Part shown: positions 42,171 to 51,299 of the stretch, piece after piece
How positions within the stretch are numbered: position 1 is the first letter of the stretch
Layout: every line of letters begins with the position of its first letter
Source of the DNA: Gibbula magus
Taxonomy: Eukaryota; Mollusca; Gastropoda; Trochida; Trochidae
DNA length: 64,000 nt
Assembly (NCBI GenBank): GCA_936450465.1
Contig: OW388300.1
Coordinates: forward strand, 41,138,358 to 41,202,357
Direction: 5' to 3'
Notes under the pieces: model-generated
The model's database searches: none
What the model was told of the DNA's origin: nothing
Seen by the model: the letters and a program-made list of their open reading frames with translations, nothing else
Program-made: the position numbers and the translations under genes

Positions 42171-44107
42171 CTATGTCTATTTGTCTCTCTCACTGTCCAG
42201 TTCTCTCGCTGTGTCTATTTGTCTCTCTCATTGTCCAGTTCTCTCCGTGTAACTATTTGTCTCTCTCACTGTATATTTGTCTCTTTCATTGTCCAGTTCT
42301 CTCGCTGTGTCTACTTGTATTTCTCATTGTCCAGTTCTCTCTGTGTGTCTATTTGTCTCTCTCACTGTATATTTGTCTCTCGCACTGTCCAGTTCTCTCT
42401 CTGTGTCTATTTGTCTATCTCACAGTTCAGTTCTCTCGCTGTGTCTATTTCTCTCTCTCATTATCTATTTGTCTATCTCACTGTCCAGTTTTCTTGCTGT
42501 GTCTATTTGTCTCTCTCGTTGTCCAGTTCTCTCCGTGTGTCTATTTGTCTCTCTCACTGTCTATTTGTCTCTCTCACTGTATATTTGTCTCTTTCATTGT
42601 CCAGTTCTCTCGCTGTGTCTATTTGTATTTCTCATTGTCCAGTTCTCTCTGTGTGTCTATTTGTCTCTCTCACTGTATATTTGTCTCTCTCACTGTCCAG
42701 TTCTCTCTGTGTGTCTATTTGTCTATCTCACAGTCCAGTTCTCTCGCTCTGTCTATTTGTCTCTCTCATTATCTATTTGTCTCCCTCACTGTCCAGTTCT
42801 CTCCTTCTGTCTATGTGTCTCTCTCGCTGTCTATTTGTCTCTCTCATTGTCTATCGCTCTCACTGTCTATGTGTCTATATCACTGGCTATTTGTCTCTCA
42901 CACTGTATAATTGTCTCTCTTACTGTTTATTTGTCTCTCTCACTGTCTCACTTTCTTTGTCTCTCTCACTGTATATTTGTCTCTTTCATTGTCCAGTTCT
43001 CTCGCTGTGTCTATTTGTATTTCTCATTGTCCAGTTCTCTATGTGTGTCTATTTATCTCTCTCACTGTATATTTGTCTCTCTCACTGTCCAGTTCTCTCT
43101 CTGTGTCTATTTGTCTATATCACAGTCCAGTTCTCTCGCTGTGTCTATTTGTCTCTCTCAATATCTATTTGTCTATCTCACTGTCTAGTTTTCTTGCTGT
43201 GTCTATTTGTCTCTCTCGTTGTCCAGTTCTCTCCGTGTGTCTATTTGTCTCTCTTACTGTCTATTTGTCTCTCTCACTGTCCAGTTCTCTCCTTCTGTCT
43301 ATGTGTCTCTCTCGCTGTCTATTTGTCTCTCTCATTGTCTATCGCTCTCACTGTCTATGTGTCTATATCACTGGATATTTGTCTCTCACACTGTATAATT
43401 GTCTCTCTTACTGTTTATTTGTCTCTCTCACTGTCTCACTTTCTTTGTCTCTCTCACTGTATATTTGTCTCTTTCATTGTCCAGTTCTCTCGCTGTGTCT
43501 ATTTGTATTTCTCATTGTCCAGTTCTCTCTGTGTGTCTATTTGTCTCTCTCACTGTATATTTGTCTCTCTCACTGTCCAGTTCTCTCTCTGTGTCTATTT
43601 GTCTATCTCACAGTTCAGTTCTCTCGCTGTGTCTATTTGTCTCTCTCATTATCTATTTGTCTATCTCACTGTCCAGTTTTCTTGCTGTGTCTATTTGTCT
43701 CTCTCGTTGTCCAGTTCTCTCCGTGTGTCTATTTGTCTCTCTCACTGTCTATTTGTCTCTCTCACTGTCCAGTTCTCTCCTTCTGTCTATGTGTCTCTCT
43801 CGCTGTCGATTTGTCTCTCTCATTGTCTATCGCTCTCACTGTCTATGTGTCTATATCACTGGCTATGTGTCTCTCACACTGTATAATTGTCTCTCTTACT
43901 GTTTATTTGTCTCTCTCACTGTCTCACTTTCTTTGTCATTCTCTTTCAGTACACGCCCGTCTACGGGACTGTCCTTACATGTACCTCCGCCATTCCTCAT
44001 GCACAGGTAGGGAAACTTCCACAGCGCTCCTAGTCCCAGGTTGTAGCCCAGTAACATTATAAAGTAGTCAATGTGGGCTGTCCATGTTTCGTGTGCCATT
44101 TTGAAAT
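32192..44107 (-). CDS. SLC6-family sodium-coupled neurotransmitter/amino-acid transporter (13-exon gene)
   Basis: I assembled 13 coding exons on the minus strand that join in phase into 590 codons (1773 bp): 44099-43985, 41930-41799, 41514-41196, 39858-39726, 38893-38759, 36274-36171, 35833-35709, 35437-35325, 35131-35003, 33553-33454, 33136-33036, 32754-32584, 32287-32192. Every intron has GT..AG ends. The product has the 12-TM LeuT fold: TM1 LGLGALWKFPYLCMRNGGG, EL2 with the Cys pair (CDNSWNTPTC) and five N-glycosylation sites, TM6 SVAWGGLITLAGHNKF, TM8 TLGIDTL, TM12 and a short cytoplasmic tail with LRNALKPSSEW. Such proteins carry amino acids, monoamines, GABA, glycine or similar solutes into cells with Na+ (and often Cl-). 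The substrate cannot be told. Gly at the SERT Asp98 position argues against a monoamine carrier. Several Na1-site and gate residues differ from the norm (N20, A25, K28, D322). The N-terminus before TM1 is very short, so an upstream coding exon may exist beyond 44107. Confidence 0.93.
32584..32754 (-). CDS. SLC6 exon 12 (TM12)
   Basis: Residues 503-559: AVFGYSLYSYRPPKYESYIY, then PDWATGIGWLIVFASVFPLP, then TM12 end and KSEGFSLRE. Donor GTTCGT. If this intron were retained the frame would end after VRTHMANRLDYF at 32545. Confidence 0.92.
33036..33136 (-). CDS. SLC6 exon 11 (TM11)
   Basis: Residues 469-502: GIDRLENDARVMWKKKVPRL, then MFIAIKYICPSILL. Acceptor tttcAG, donor GTGAGT. Confidence 0.92.
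33454..33553 (-). CDS. SLC6 exon 10 (TM10)
   Basis: Residues 436-468: GGMYVLTLVDWYAVFPGMAL, then YGLLECFVVAWIYG. It contains the TM10 Glu (LLECF), the usual partner of the TM1 Arg gate. Confidence 0.92.
34486..34600 (-). repeat. Fragment of a LINE/SINE 3' end with (ATT)n tail, in SLC6 intron 9
   Basis: (TAA)n at 34487-34504 is followed by ggatacttatattgcgcaag and catgctcaatgcgctt. This resembles the 3' terminus of the L2/CR1-type LINE at 60152-60230 (tacttatatagcgct...catgctcaaagcgctt). Read on the minus strand it is a 5'-truncated tail. Confidence 0.7.
35003..35131 (-). CDS. SLC6 exon 9 (TM9)
   Basis: Residues 393-435: LPSFEVCQAALVNQFPRLGT, then RTWLPYLIAVVPCFLINLVF. Acceptor ttccAG, donor GTAGGG. 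Confidence 0.92.
35325..35437 (-). CDS. SLC6 exon 8 (TM8)
   Basis: Residues 355-392: GFNLGFIVYPEAVASLPLPH, then LWSALAFITFLTLGIDTL. TLGID-T/S supplies the Na2 site in the family. Acceptor caacAG, donor GTGAGC. Confidence 0.93.
35577..35682. repeat. (AAAT)n microsatellite in SLC6 intron 7
   Basis: About 26 perfect aaat units lie 27 bp beyond the exon 7 donor. Read on the minus strand it yields a spurious LFIYLFIY peptide. Confidence 0.97.
35709..35833 (-). CDS. SLC6 exon 7 (TM7)
   Basis: Residues 313-354: RDALLITFMDAGTAVFAGFP, then FFAIMGHVAHIRGVSVDTFA. Asp322 stands where nearly all family members have the Na1-site Asn (NCxTSxFAGF). Confidence 0.93.
36171..36274 (-). CDS. SLC6 exon 6 (TM6)
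   Basis: Residues 279-312: IWIEGCNYALFSMSVAWGGL, then ITLAGHNKFSNNCF. Acceptor tttaAG (an unusual AAG), donor GTACTT. The unwound TM6 segment keeps Ser290, the SERT Ser336 equivalent. The family word ASYNKF is AGHNKF here. Confidence 0.92.
36830..37440 (+). repeat. Dispersed repeat, copy 2 (in SLC6 intron)
   Basis: Same orientation and order of blocks as 27950-28460, with many substitutions, so an old insertion. Confidence 0.65.
37700..37749. repeat. 50-bp near-perfect palindrome in SLC6 intron 5
   Basis: The arms ccttcgagtgacccttttaa / ttaaaatggccgctcgaagg match with 3 mismatches in 25 and have no spacer (centre gtgtacac). It may be a hairpin or a remnant of a tiny TIR element. Confidence 0.85.
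38463..38672. mobile_element. 210-bp MITE in SLC6 intron 5
   Basis: The ends are inverted repeats of about 55 bp: AACAAGGTTACATTT at 38463 and AAATGTAACCTTGTT ending at 38672, followed inward by imperfect matches through gtacgttttcgggcc / ggcccgaaaaagtac. Non-coding. The target duplication is not clear. Confidence 0.8.
38759..38893 (-). CDS. SLC6 exon 5 (TM5)
   Basis: Residues 234-278: VVYVTVCTPYILLIIFLIRG, then CLLPGSAHGIYYYIYPKFEK. Acceptor tttcAG, donor GTGAGA. The RG-x2-LPG motif after TM5 is standard for SLC6. Confidence 0.93.
39726..39858 (-). CDS. SLC6 exon 4 (TM4)
   Basis: Residues 189-233: YRVLEITDGLEDIGGMRWPL, then VLCLVIVYVGIFLVMFKGVK. Acceptor gacAG, donor GTGAAC. Ends in phase 0. 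Confidence 0.92.
41196..41514 (-). CDS. SLC6 exon 3 (TM3 and extracellular loop 2)
   Basis: Residues 83-188. It starts GIGTGMVIMSMIFATYHPSL. It has the disulfide pair in VYCDNSWNTPTC and N-glycosylation sequons NET, NIT, NLT, NVS and NES, and ends AAEEFW(R). Donor GTTTGA. Confidence 0.93.
41597..41668. repeat. (CAA)n microsatellite in SLC6 intron 2
   Basis: Imperfect caacaacaacatcaacaacaacaacaatagcaacaac tract, close to exon 3. Confidence 0.9.
41799..41930 (-). CDS. SLC6 exon 2 (TM2)
   Basis: Residues 39-82 with GAFLIPFLIFTIIGVIPCVF and the conserved LETTIGQYSQSGPVKVWNLS. Acceptor tttttAG, donor GTAGGT. Phase 1 at both ends. Confidence 0.93.
42077..43945. repeat. CT-rich minisatellite with 488-bp higher-order period, filling SLC6 intron 1
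   Basis: It starts with a pure (CT)n run (about 42116-42167). It then consists of words such as tgtctctctcactgtccagt, tctctcgctgtgtctatttg and tctctctcactgtatatttg. The marker gtataattgtctctcttact falls at about 42905, 43393 and 43881, giving a 488-bp higher-order unit. The first copy has about 217 bp more. The array ends about 35 bp before exon 1. Because the short units lack stop codons in several frames, very long Leu/Ser/Cys ORFs arise that are not genes. Confidence 0.95.
43985..44107 (-). CDS. SLC6 exon 1 (TM1)
   Basis: Acceptor tttccAG at 44108-44109; ATG at 44097-44099 in a good context (AAAATGG). It codes residues 1-38: MAHETWTAHIDYFIMLLGYN then LGLGALWKFPYLCMRNGG, ending in phase 1. 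The donor used for in-frame joining is GTACAT (43979-43984). A better-looking donor GTAAGG lies 6 bp further and would create a TGA after joining to exon 2. Confidence 0.88.
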
Positions 44108-46096
44108 CTGGAAACAAAGGTAAATTTATAGAATCTTTTGAGGCTTTGATTTTCAATAGATACACTGTCATAATTAGATTTACTATCAACCCTTCAAGCC
44201 TAACGTTCTTATACCCAGCTTTTCTTATCTGAAATGGACTGCCAGTCTGTTAAAATAACTCACAGTGAATTGTAACTGAAAATAACTTTGATTTACTACA
44301 CTGTCGGTCAAAAGAAAGTCCTACTTGATTTTCCTTCAAATAAACGATGAAATAATTTATAAAATATAATAAATGGTGGTCTCCACGTTGTGATGAACAA
44401 TAATTAATATGAAAGTGTATCGAAATCGTAGAAAAACTGTAATTCGAATCAATAACATTCATGAAACTACGCCCAATGAAGACAGCTATTTCCAGTTAAT
44501 TCACTTGCGCACCGTAATCATGTACATCTGTAGCGTAACCATCACTTTAATGCGTATGCGTGACTGTATTGTTTCTCTTTTTTCAAATATTGCATTGATC
44601 CGAATATTGAATTTCAAACATCAGTTCCCCTATCCATTTTCTTTCGCGGAGGTAAAGCGCATTTTATTAATTGCTCCTGCTGATACGTAATGAAAAACCC
44701 CCATCGACTTGTTATAAATAATACAAATAATAAACAGCATGATGAACAACATAAAAGGAGCGCAACCACCGGAGTATGTTAAATAATTCATCATCTATTA
44801 AGTTGCTTAAATTCCATTCAATATTGATTATTACATGTGTAAGTTTAATATTGTTTTAACTTGTAACTTTTTGTCTACGATTCATTTTATATTAAGAAAA
44901 AGTTGACAGACAATACAAGACGGAATGTGAAATAGCAATTGTTTTTATAATAATTTTCTTGTAATTAATTTTCGACAGTTTTAAATCATTATATCATTTG
45001 GACTTCGTCGATCCGTTAGTGAAAAAAACCCAGACCATTTATTTCAAATCAATTTTTCAAGTTTGATTGGTTATGTGCATGTTTATTTAAATCACAAATG
45101 TGACTTTTGTTAAAATAACTGACAGACTCATCTCACCTTTTGTGACAACATTGGACAATGAATATGAAAGCATTAACGCCATATCATATATTATAATGTG
45201 TAACATTACTTTATATATGAACACTACCTCTCCAACTTCCAAGTAAATGTCAATATGGCAATACTTTTTTCAATGTTTCTTTTGCAGAGGATCATATAGT
45301 TTATACAAATATAGTATGTGTGAACACATACAAAAGGCATGAATTGAATATGAGCATTGTTATACGCTTTATAATTCTGTTTCCAAAATTAATATTATAA
45401 TTGTGTATTGTATGCACGTGTATGTGTATGTATGTGTATGCATTTGTAGGTGTGTATATGCATATGCGTAAGAATATGTGTTTATGTGCATATACATGTG
45501 TATGTGTGTATATGTATGTATATATGTATGTGTATGGGTGTATATCTATGTGTACATGAATGTACAGCTATGTATATCATATGTATGTGTGTATGTATGT
45601 TCATGTGTGTATGTGTGTATGTACATAAATCAAAATAATTATGATACCACTATTGATTTGTGAGAAATTGTCAACAAAGGAAATATCATCATAATACCTT
45701 ATAATATAATATATAAAGCAAACTGACCTTTCGAAAATTTGGTATTCCGAAACCGCTCCTTTCGGCAATGACATATTAATACAACGAAATCTATCGCGAA
45801 TACATTGCACGCTTTCCACGTATAACACGCACACCTTAAAACACACGCCTGCAAGCATGAACCTTCACCTGTTACAAACGGCTCATTGTACAAAAATCAA
45901 TAAGAAACGCGTCCCCACAGTCTCTCTGCAATGACCAATGTTTGTCCCTTCCCTTTTGTATATATCCCTCCTTCCATGTATCTTTCTTATATTCTGTTAC
46001 TGTTTTTCTTTTCTACTTACAATGGTACATGTACATTCCTTTTTTTCATTTACTTGTCTGATACACATAAATACACATTTAATGTAGAATCTAAAC
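44108..46096. other. Region upstream of the SLC6 gene, no coding exon recognised
   Basis: It should hold the 5' UTR exon and promoter of the transporter, but I see no convincing exon or core promoter. The only clear feature is the microsatellite at 45410-45640. Confidence 0.4.
45410..45640. repeat. (TGTATG)n-type microsatellite
   Basis: Imperfect tgtgtatgtatgtgtatg repeats. The ORFs in it (45450-45663) are repeat artefacts. Confidence 0.92.
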
Positions 46097-49000
46097 ATGA
46101 AAGGTAATTTGAAAATTATCACTTCAAATTGCCAAGGACTCAATAACAAGAAAAAACGAGTAGATGTATTTTCAAATCTTAAACGAAAGAAAGCCGACAT
46201 TTATTGTTTACAAGACACTCATTTCACATCAAATCTTGCAAAAGATATCCAAATTGAATGGGGTTCGTCAAAATGTTACTTTAGCTGTTTTAAAAGCAAC
46301 GCCCGGGGCGTAGCTATTATCTTTAACGAGGAAATTGATTTTAAAATGATAGATAAAAAACAAGATGAAAACAGTGGAAACTACCTTGCTCTTAAAATTG
46401 AAATTTGGGAGAAAACCCTTACCTTGATAACTTTGTATGGACCAAATACAGATAGCCCTTCTTTTTATGAAAATTTATTCAAAATCGTTACAGAATTCGA
46501 CTCTGACCACTTTTCTATTTGTGGAGACTGGAACCTTGTTCAAAATCCAGACATAGACTATTTTAATTACAAAAACATAAATAACCCAAAAGCAAGAGAT
46601 GTTATACTATCATTTATCGAAGAATACAATATTATTGATCCGTGGCGTTATTTAAATCCGGACAGAAAGCGATATACTTGGAGACAAACAAAACCTATAA
46701 AACAATCTAGATTAGATTTTTTCCTATTGTCTAGAGACCTAGAACCATCAATTGAAAATGCAGATATTGAACCTGCTTACAAATCAGACCACTCTGTAAC
46801 CTGGGTCAATTTGAAACTAAAGGATGTTGAAAGAGGAAAAGGTTTTTGGAAATTAAATAACTCATTACTGTATGATAAAATCTATGTTGAAGAAGTTAAA
46901 AACATAATAAATAACACAAAAAAACAATACCAAATAGGATCAGATGATAAAGGAAACGTGTTGTTGGAAATTAATGATCAACTATTTTTCGAAACCTTAC
47001 TAGTCATGATAAGAGGTTTCACAATTAAATATTCGTCGGAACGCAAACGAGAGCGGGAAAAAAACGAAAAGGAACTTTGCAAAACACTCGAGGATTTAAA
47101 CAGAAATTTAGACGAGGCCAACAACACTGTCGAAAAGCAGTCAATATTAAATGACATAAATGACGCTAATCTTAAATTAGAAAAGATCAATAGTGTAAAA
47201 GCTGAAGGTGTGATAATAAGATCCAAATGTGAATGGAAAGAAAAAGGGGAAAAACCTACGAAGTACTTTTTATCTTTAGAGAAACGAAATTATGTCAATA
47301 AAGCTATAACAAAACTTCAAACAGAAGAAAATAAAATTATAACTAACACAAAAGAAATAGTCAACGAAACCAAATATTATTATAAAAACATCTATACAAA
47401 GCAAACATGTTCGCCGGTAAATTTAGATGAGCTCTTTCAAAACTGTAAGGTCCCAAAACTCAATGACTTGGAAAGAGATACACTAGAAGGGGAACTAAAG
47501 TATGACGAAGTTCTAGAATCGCTCAAAAATATGAAAAACGAAAAAAGTCCTGGTCCGTCAGGCTTTACTGTAGAATTTTTCAAATTTTTTTGGTTGGACT
47601 TGCATGCCTACCTGATTCGATCATTAAACTTCGCTTATAAATTAGGAGAGTTATCCACTAGCCAGAAACAGGGTCAAATAACATGTATACCCAAAAAGAA
47701 TAAACCGAAACAATTTTTAAAAAATTGGAGACCGATATCCCTACTAAATGTATCTTATAAAATAGCATCATCTACAATTGCCAATAGAATAAAGAAAGTA
47801 CTTCCGAAGATAATAAACGAAGACCAACGAGGTTTTATGGCAAATAGATATATCGGAGAATGCACGAGACAGATTTATGACATCATGGAATATGCAGAGT
47901 GTTTGGAAATACCTGGTTTACTCCTGCTCATAGATTTTGAAAAAGCGTTTGATTCAGTAGACTGGACATTTATACAAAAGGTTCTTGATTTTTTCAATTT
48001 TGGCCCTGCTATTAAAAACTGGATGGGTACATTTTATAAAAATATCAACTCTAGTGTTCTTGTAAATGGTTTTTCATCGGATTTCTTCGAAATTACCCGC
48101 GGGTGTAGACAAGGAGATCCACTTTCGCCATATTTATTTATTTTATGTGCTGAAATTCTAAGCATCATGATCCGTAATAATAAAAAGATAAAAGGAATTA
48201 AAATAGGCGACAGTGAGTACCTCGTAACTCAGTTCGCAGACGATACTTCTTTGACACTGGATGGATCCGAAACATGTCTACAAGCGACACTACAAACATT
48301 AACTCAATACGCCTCTTTCTCGGGACTAAAAATAAATACAAGTAAAACTCAAGTTATCTGGATAGGTTCCTTAAAGAATTCGAAAAAGACACTGTGCAAA
48401 GAATACAAGTTAGACTGGTCTAAAACAGAATTTACAATCCTTGGCATAACATTCACACATAACTTGGCAGAAATGGTAGAGAGAAATTATAAAGATAAAC
48501 TAAAACAAATAAAGATCGTCATGAACCAATGGCTGGGAAGAGATCTTACTCCACTTGGTAGGACGACCGTTCTAAAAAGCCTTATCCTGCCTAAATTAAA
48601 CCAGATATTTACAATACTTCCAAATCCTAGTGAAAACATAATGAAATACATTGAAAGACTTTGTTTTGCCTTTATTTGGAAAGGGAAACCAGATAAAATT
48701 AAACGTAAAATAATAACTAGTAATTATAATGAAGGTGGTTTTAGAGCACCCGATATAAGAAATACAATTTTTTCTCAGAAAATAAGCTGGGTGAAACGAC
48801 TCTTCAATTCGGACAACTGTTCTAAATTGAGGAAACTGTTTCATCAAAACGTATCCCCAGCACACAGTAACTTTTATCAATACAACGCAGAAGAAGTGAT
48901 GAAGCATGTTTGTAATCCAAGAACAAACGATTTTTGGAAAGACGTTTTAAAAGCATGGGGAAATTTCATTACCAAAAAGGGGAAAATTGTCAAGACGCAA

Positions 49001-49921
49001 ACTGATGTCCTGTCTCAGCCTATATGGAATAATGATAACATCAGAATTAACAATAAGGTGATTCATTATAAGCAAATGTCAAAATCAGGTATCTATCTGA
49101 TAAATGATATAATCGATAGTGACGGTAACTTCTATAACTACACAGAATTAGTTAACAGGTACAAATGTAAGACAAATTTTCTTGAACATGCTGGTATCAT
49201 TAATGCAATAAAATCATATTTAGTAAAGTCAAACATTAGGATAGAGAAAAAACTAGATATGCCACTTATACCTTATTTTATTGAAAATATTACTACCAAG
49301 AAAAAAGGCTGTCGAATATTTTATGATATATTACAAGAATCGGAAATTGCGGGGGTTAGGTACAAATACAGAATGAAATGGGAACGAGATTTGGAATGTC
49401 CAATCAACGAAACTGAATGGAAAAATATAAACAAATTGCCTTTTATGTCAAATCTAAGTTCAAAAACAACATGGTTTCAATATTCAATTCTACATAGAAT
49501 ACTCCCAACAAATGATCTCTTGGTTAAGATGAACATCAAAGATGACAATAAATGTAGCTTCTGTGAGGACGAAATAGAGACCATAAGTCATCTTTTTTTT
49601 GATTGCCCTACCGTCAAAAATATTTGGAATAAAGTTAAGGAATGGATGGAGACAAACACACAAGCAAACATAAACCTCTCAAAAAGGAACATTTGCCTTG
49701 GATATCCTGAATATAGAAATAGAGTATTGAATATGATCATCACAACTGTTAAGTACACTTTATTCAAAACAAAGCAAAATGGACTGAAACCAAACATATC
49801 CTACATCAAGAATGACATCAAGAAAGCTTACAATATTGACAAATATAATGCATACTCAACTTGCAACTATTCTAAATTCATGACATTCTGGTCAACGTGT
49901 CATTTGCTATTTAAAGATTAA
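46097..49921 (+). CDS. Intact LINE ORF2: APE endonuclease - reverse transcriptase (Tx1/L1-like), copy B
   Basis: A continuous 1274-codon frame starting MKGNLKIITSNCQGLNNKKK. The endonuclease (residues 1-240) shows SNCQGLN, CLQDTHF (Asp where most APE proteins have Glu), ISICGDWNLV, SRLDFFLLSRD and SDHSVTWV. RT (about 470-800) shows SPGPSGFTVEFFKFFW (~484), LLIDFEKAFDSVDW (~612), RGCRQGDPLSPYLF and the active site QFADDTSLTLDGS (~712). The C-terminal part has the zinc motif CSFC-x8-H-x4-C (~1152) and ends FWSTCHLLFKD. The enzyme nicks target DNA and reverse-transcribes its own RNA. No ORF1 is seen upstream, so this copy is either 5' truncated just before ORF2 or has one ORF. With no stop or frameshift it may be recently active. 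Decayed relatives are at 1800-10819 and 16529-17463. Confidence 0.93.
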   Translation: MKGNLKIITSNCQGLNNKKKRVDVFSNLKRKKADIYCLQDTHFTSNLAKDIQIEWGSSKCYFSCFKSNARGVAIIFNEEIDFKMIDKKQDENSGNYLALKIEIWEKTLTLITLYGPNTDSPSFYENLFKIVTEFDSDHFSICGDWNLVQNPDIDYFNYKNINNPKARDVILSFIEEYNIIDPWRYLNPDRKRYTWRQTKPIKQSRLDFFLLSRDLEPSIENADIEPAYKSDHSVTWVNLKLKDVERGKGFWKLNNSLLYDKIYVEEVKNIINNTKKQYQIGSDDKGNVLLEINDQLFFETLLVMIRGFTIKYSSERKREREKNEKELCKTLEDLNRNLDEANNTVEKQSILNDINDANLKLEKINSVKAEGVIIRSKCEWKEKGEKPTKYFLSLEKRNYVNKAITKLQTEENKIITNTKEIVNETKYYYKNIYTKQTCSPVNLDELFQNCKVPKLNDLERDTLEGELKYDEVLESLKNMKNEKSPGPSGFTVEFFKFFWLDLHAYLIRSLNFAYKLGELSTSQKQGQITCIPKKNKPKQFLKNWRPISLLNVSYKIASSTIANRIKKVLPKIINEDQRGFMANRYIGECTRQIYDIMEYAECLEIPGLLLLIDFEKAFDSVDWTFIQKVLDFFNFGPAIKNWMGTFYKNINSSVLVNGFSSDFFEITRGCRQGDPLSPYLFILCAEILSIMIRNNKKIKGIKIGDSEYLVTQFADDTSLTLDGSETCLQATLQTLTQYASFSGLKINTSKTQVIWIGSLKNSKKTLCKEYKLDWSKTEFTILGITFTHNLAEMVERNYKDKLKQIKIVMNQWLGRDLTPLGRTTVLKSLILPKLNQIFTILPNPSENIMKYIERLCFAFIWKGKPDKIKRKIITSNYNEGGFRAPDIRNTIFSQKISWVKRLFNSDNCSKLRKLFHQNVSPAHSNFYQYNAEEVMKHVCNPRTNDFWKDVLKAWGNFITKKGKIVKTQTDVLSQPIWNNDNIRINNKVIHYKQMSKSGIYLINDIIDSDGNFYNYTELVNRYKCKTNFLEHAGIINAIKSYLVKSNIRIEKKLDMPLIPYFIENITTKKKGCRIFYDILQESEIAGVRYKYRMKWERDLECPINETEWKNINKLPFMSNLSSKTTWFQYSILHRILPTNDLLVKMNIKDDNKCSFCEDEIETISHLFFDCPTVKNIWNKVKEWMETNTQANINLSKRNICLGYPEYRNRVLNMIITTVKYTLFKTKQNGLKPNISYIKNDIKKAYNIDKYNAYSTCNYSKFMTFWSTCHLLFKD

Positions 49922-50128
49922 TGTAAAACAAATTCATGAAGATATTCCTTTGTTCACTTAAGCTTAAACTGAAAAATAGACAACTTAGAACTAATGATGA
50001 TGAGTAAATTGTTATACTCATCTATGTTACCAGCTTCTGTCAAAGTGTTTTGTATGCTTTTCGTTGCAAACTAATTTGTATATGTAATGTGTATGTACAT
50101 GTACCACAAAAAGAAATAAATAAAAAAA
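49922..50128 (+). other. 3' UTR and A-rich end of LINE copy B
   Basis: About 200 bp follow the stop and end with gaaataaataaaaaaat (AATAAA at about 50116), the likely 3' terminus. The flanking poly-T (50131-50140) makes the exact edge unclear. Confidence 0.6.
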
Positions 50129-51299
50129 TTTTTTTTTTTATTTCAAATCGAAATATTGACAAACTGAAACCATCGCTGCCGATATTAATGATAATTGAGT
50201 CTATCAATCTATTATATGTTTGTTTTATCTTTGCATAAATGTAATGAAGCGGTATTAACATAAGTCATTGCGACTTGCTTACCTATCGATGTTTAGTTTA
50301 TAGAACAAATACGTTTACATCAAACCTAATAATTGATGTAGCTGAATTAATTGTTATTTAAAAAAATTATTTGTTCAAAAAAGGTCGACACAGACAAACA
50401 GTTAATGTTTATTAATGTCTCACAGCTGTAAAACATATAAACACCCATAAAAAGTAAAAAACAATTCATTTAAAAGGTTATGAGTATATACAGTGCCATG
50501 TTCGTATTAGAATTATGAGACACAATTATCTGTATCAAATATTTCTAAAAATATTAGGATGACGTCATAAGAAGACCGTGATAAAGCAAGGGGAGCATGG
50601 ATGCTCCTTTCATTATGATAACGTCATTTTCGAACTATACATAACTGGTTAAATCTAATAAATAGAACATTTACGTGAAGTAGAAATACTATATTTACAC
50701 TCGTGGCTGCGCCACTCGGGAAAATATACTTTTCTACTTCACTCGATGAGATATACATGGTATTCGACGAGAAATGTCAAATATCCTCAGTGAAGATTCT
50801 TGATATTTTGTACACGGATGGATGTGAAGTTTTGTGATTTTAGCTTGATTGTGATTGGAGTGATCAATTTCGGGAGTGCTTACGTGGACTTTCTTAAACA
50901 GGAAACGTAAGTACTTCAATTTCTTCTATGTGGATAAACATCCTTTCCTGTCAAAAGAAACCGAAAGGAAGTTTTCTCTTCACCCGAGAGTAATTTAAAT
51001 ACATTAACTAAACGTCAGTGCTTCACCCAATCTGTGATTATGAATTTTCTGACCAGTCATCCTCGGATGTATTTGTCGAGATGTTGAAAACACTTCACTC
51101 ACAAAATGTTATGTCCATTTTATGCTCAACTGTGTCCGAAATCATCAGATTCATGTTGCGAGAGGAGATTTTCAATAAACTGTAGACTGTAGACACGGCC
51201 AAACGAAATGCATTACTACAGGGCTTTTTTGTTATCCCCCACGATATATATATATTTCCGATAAATTAGACATACTCCAGGTCAAATTAGAATTCTATG
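50129..51299. other. No gene recognised
   Basis: AT-rich with a small stem (ggagcatggatgctcc, about 50592) and the palindrome listed at 50675-50742. Confidence 0.5.
50675..50742. repeat. 68-bp inverted repeat (gtgaagtagaa ... ttctacttcac)
   Basis: The arms gtgaagtagaaatactatat and the complement of atatacttttctacttcac surround the centre gtggctgcgccac, which is itself palindromic. It may be a very short MITE or a hairpin. Confidence 0.8.

Noticed and set aside
42053..44062. Very long plus-strand ORFs (285, 572, 303, 383 and 203 codons) rich in Leu, Ser and Cys
   Set aside because: They arise from stop-free CT-rich minisatellite units in several frames at once, inside and antisense to an SLC6 intron and exon.
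45450..45663. ORFs rich in Cys, Val, Tyr and Met
   Set aside because: Products of the TGTATG microsatellite.
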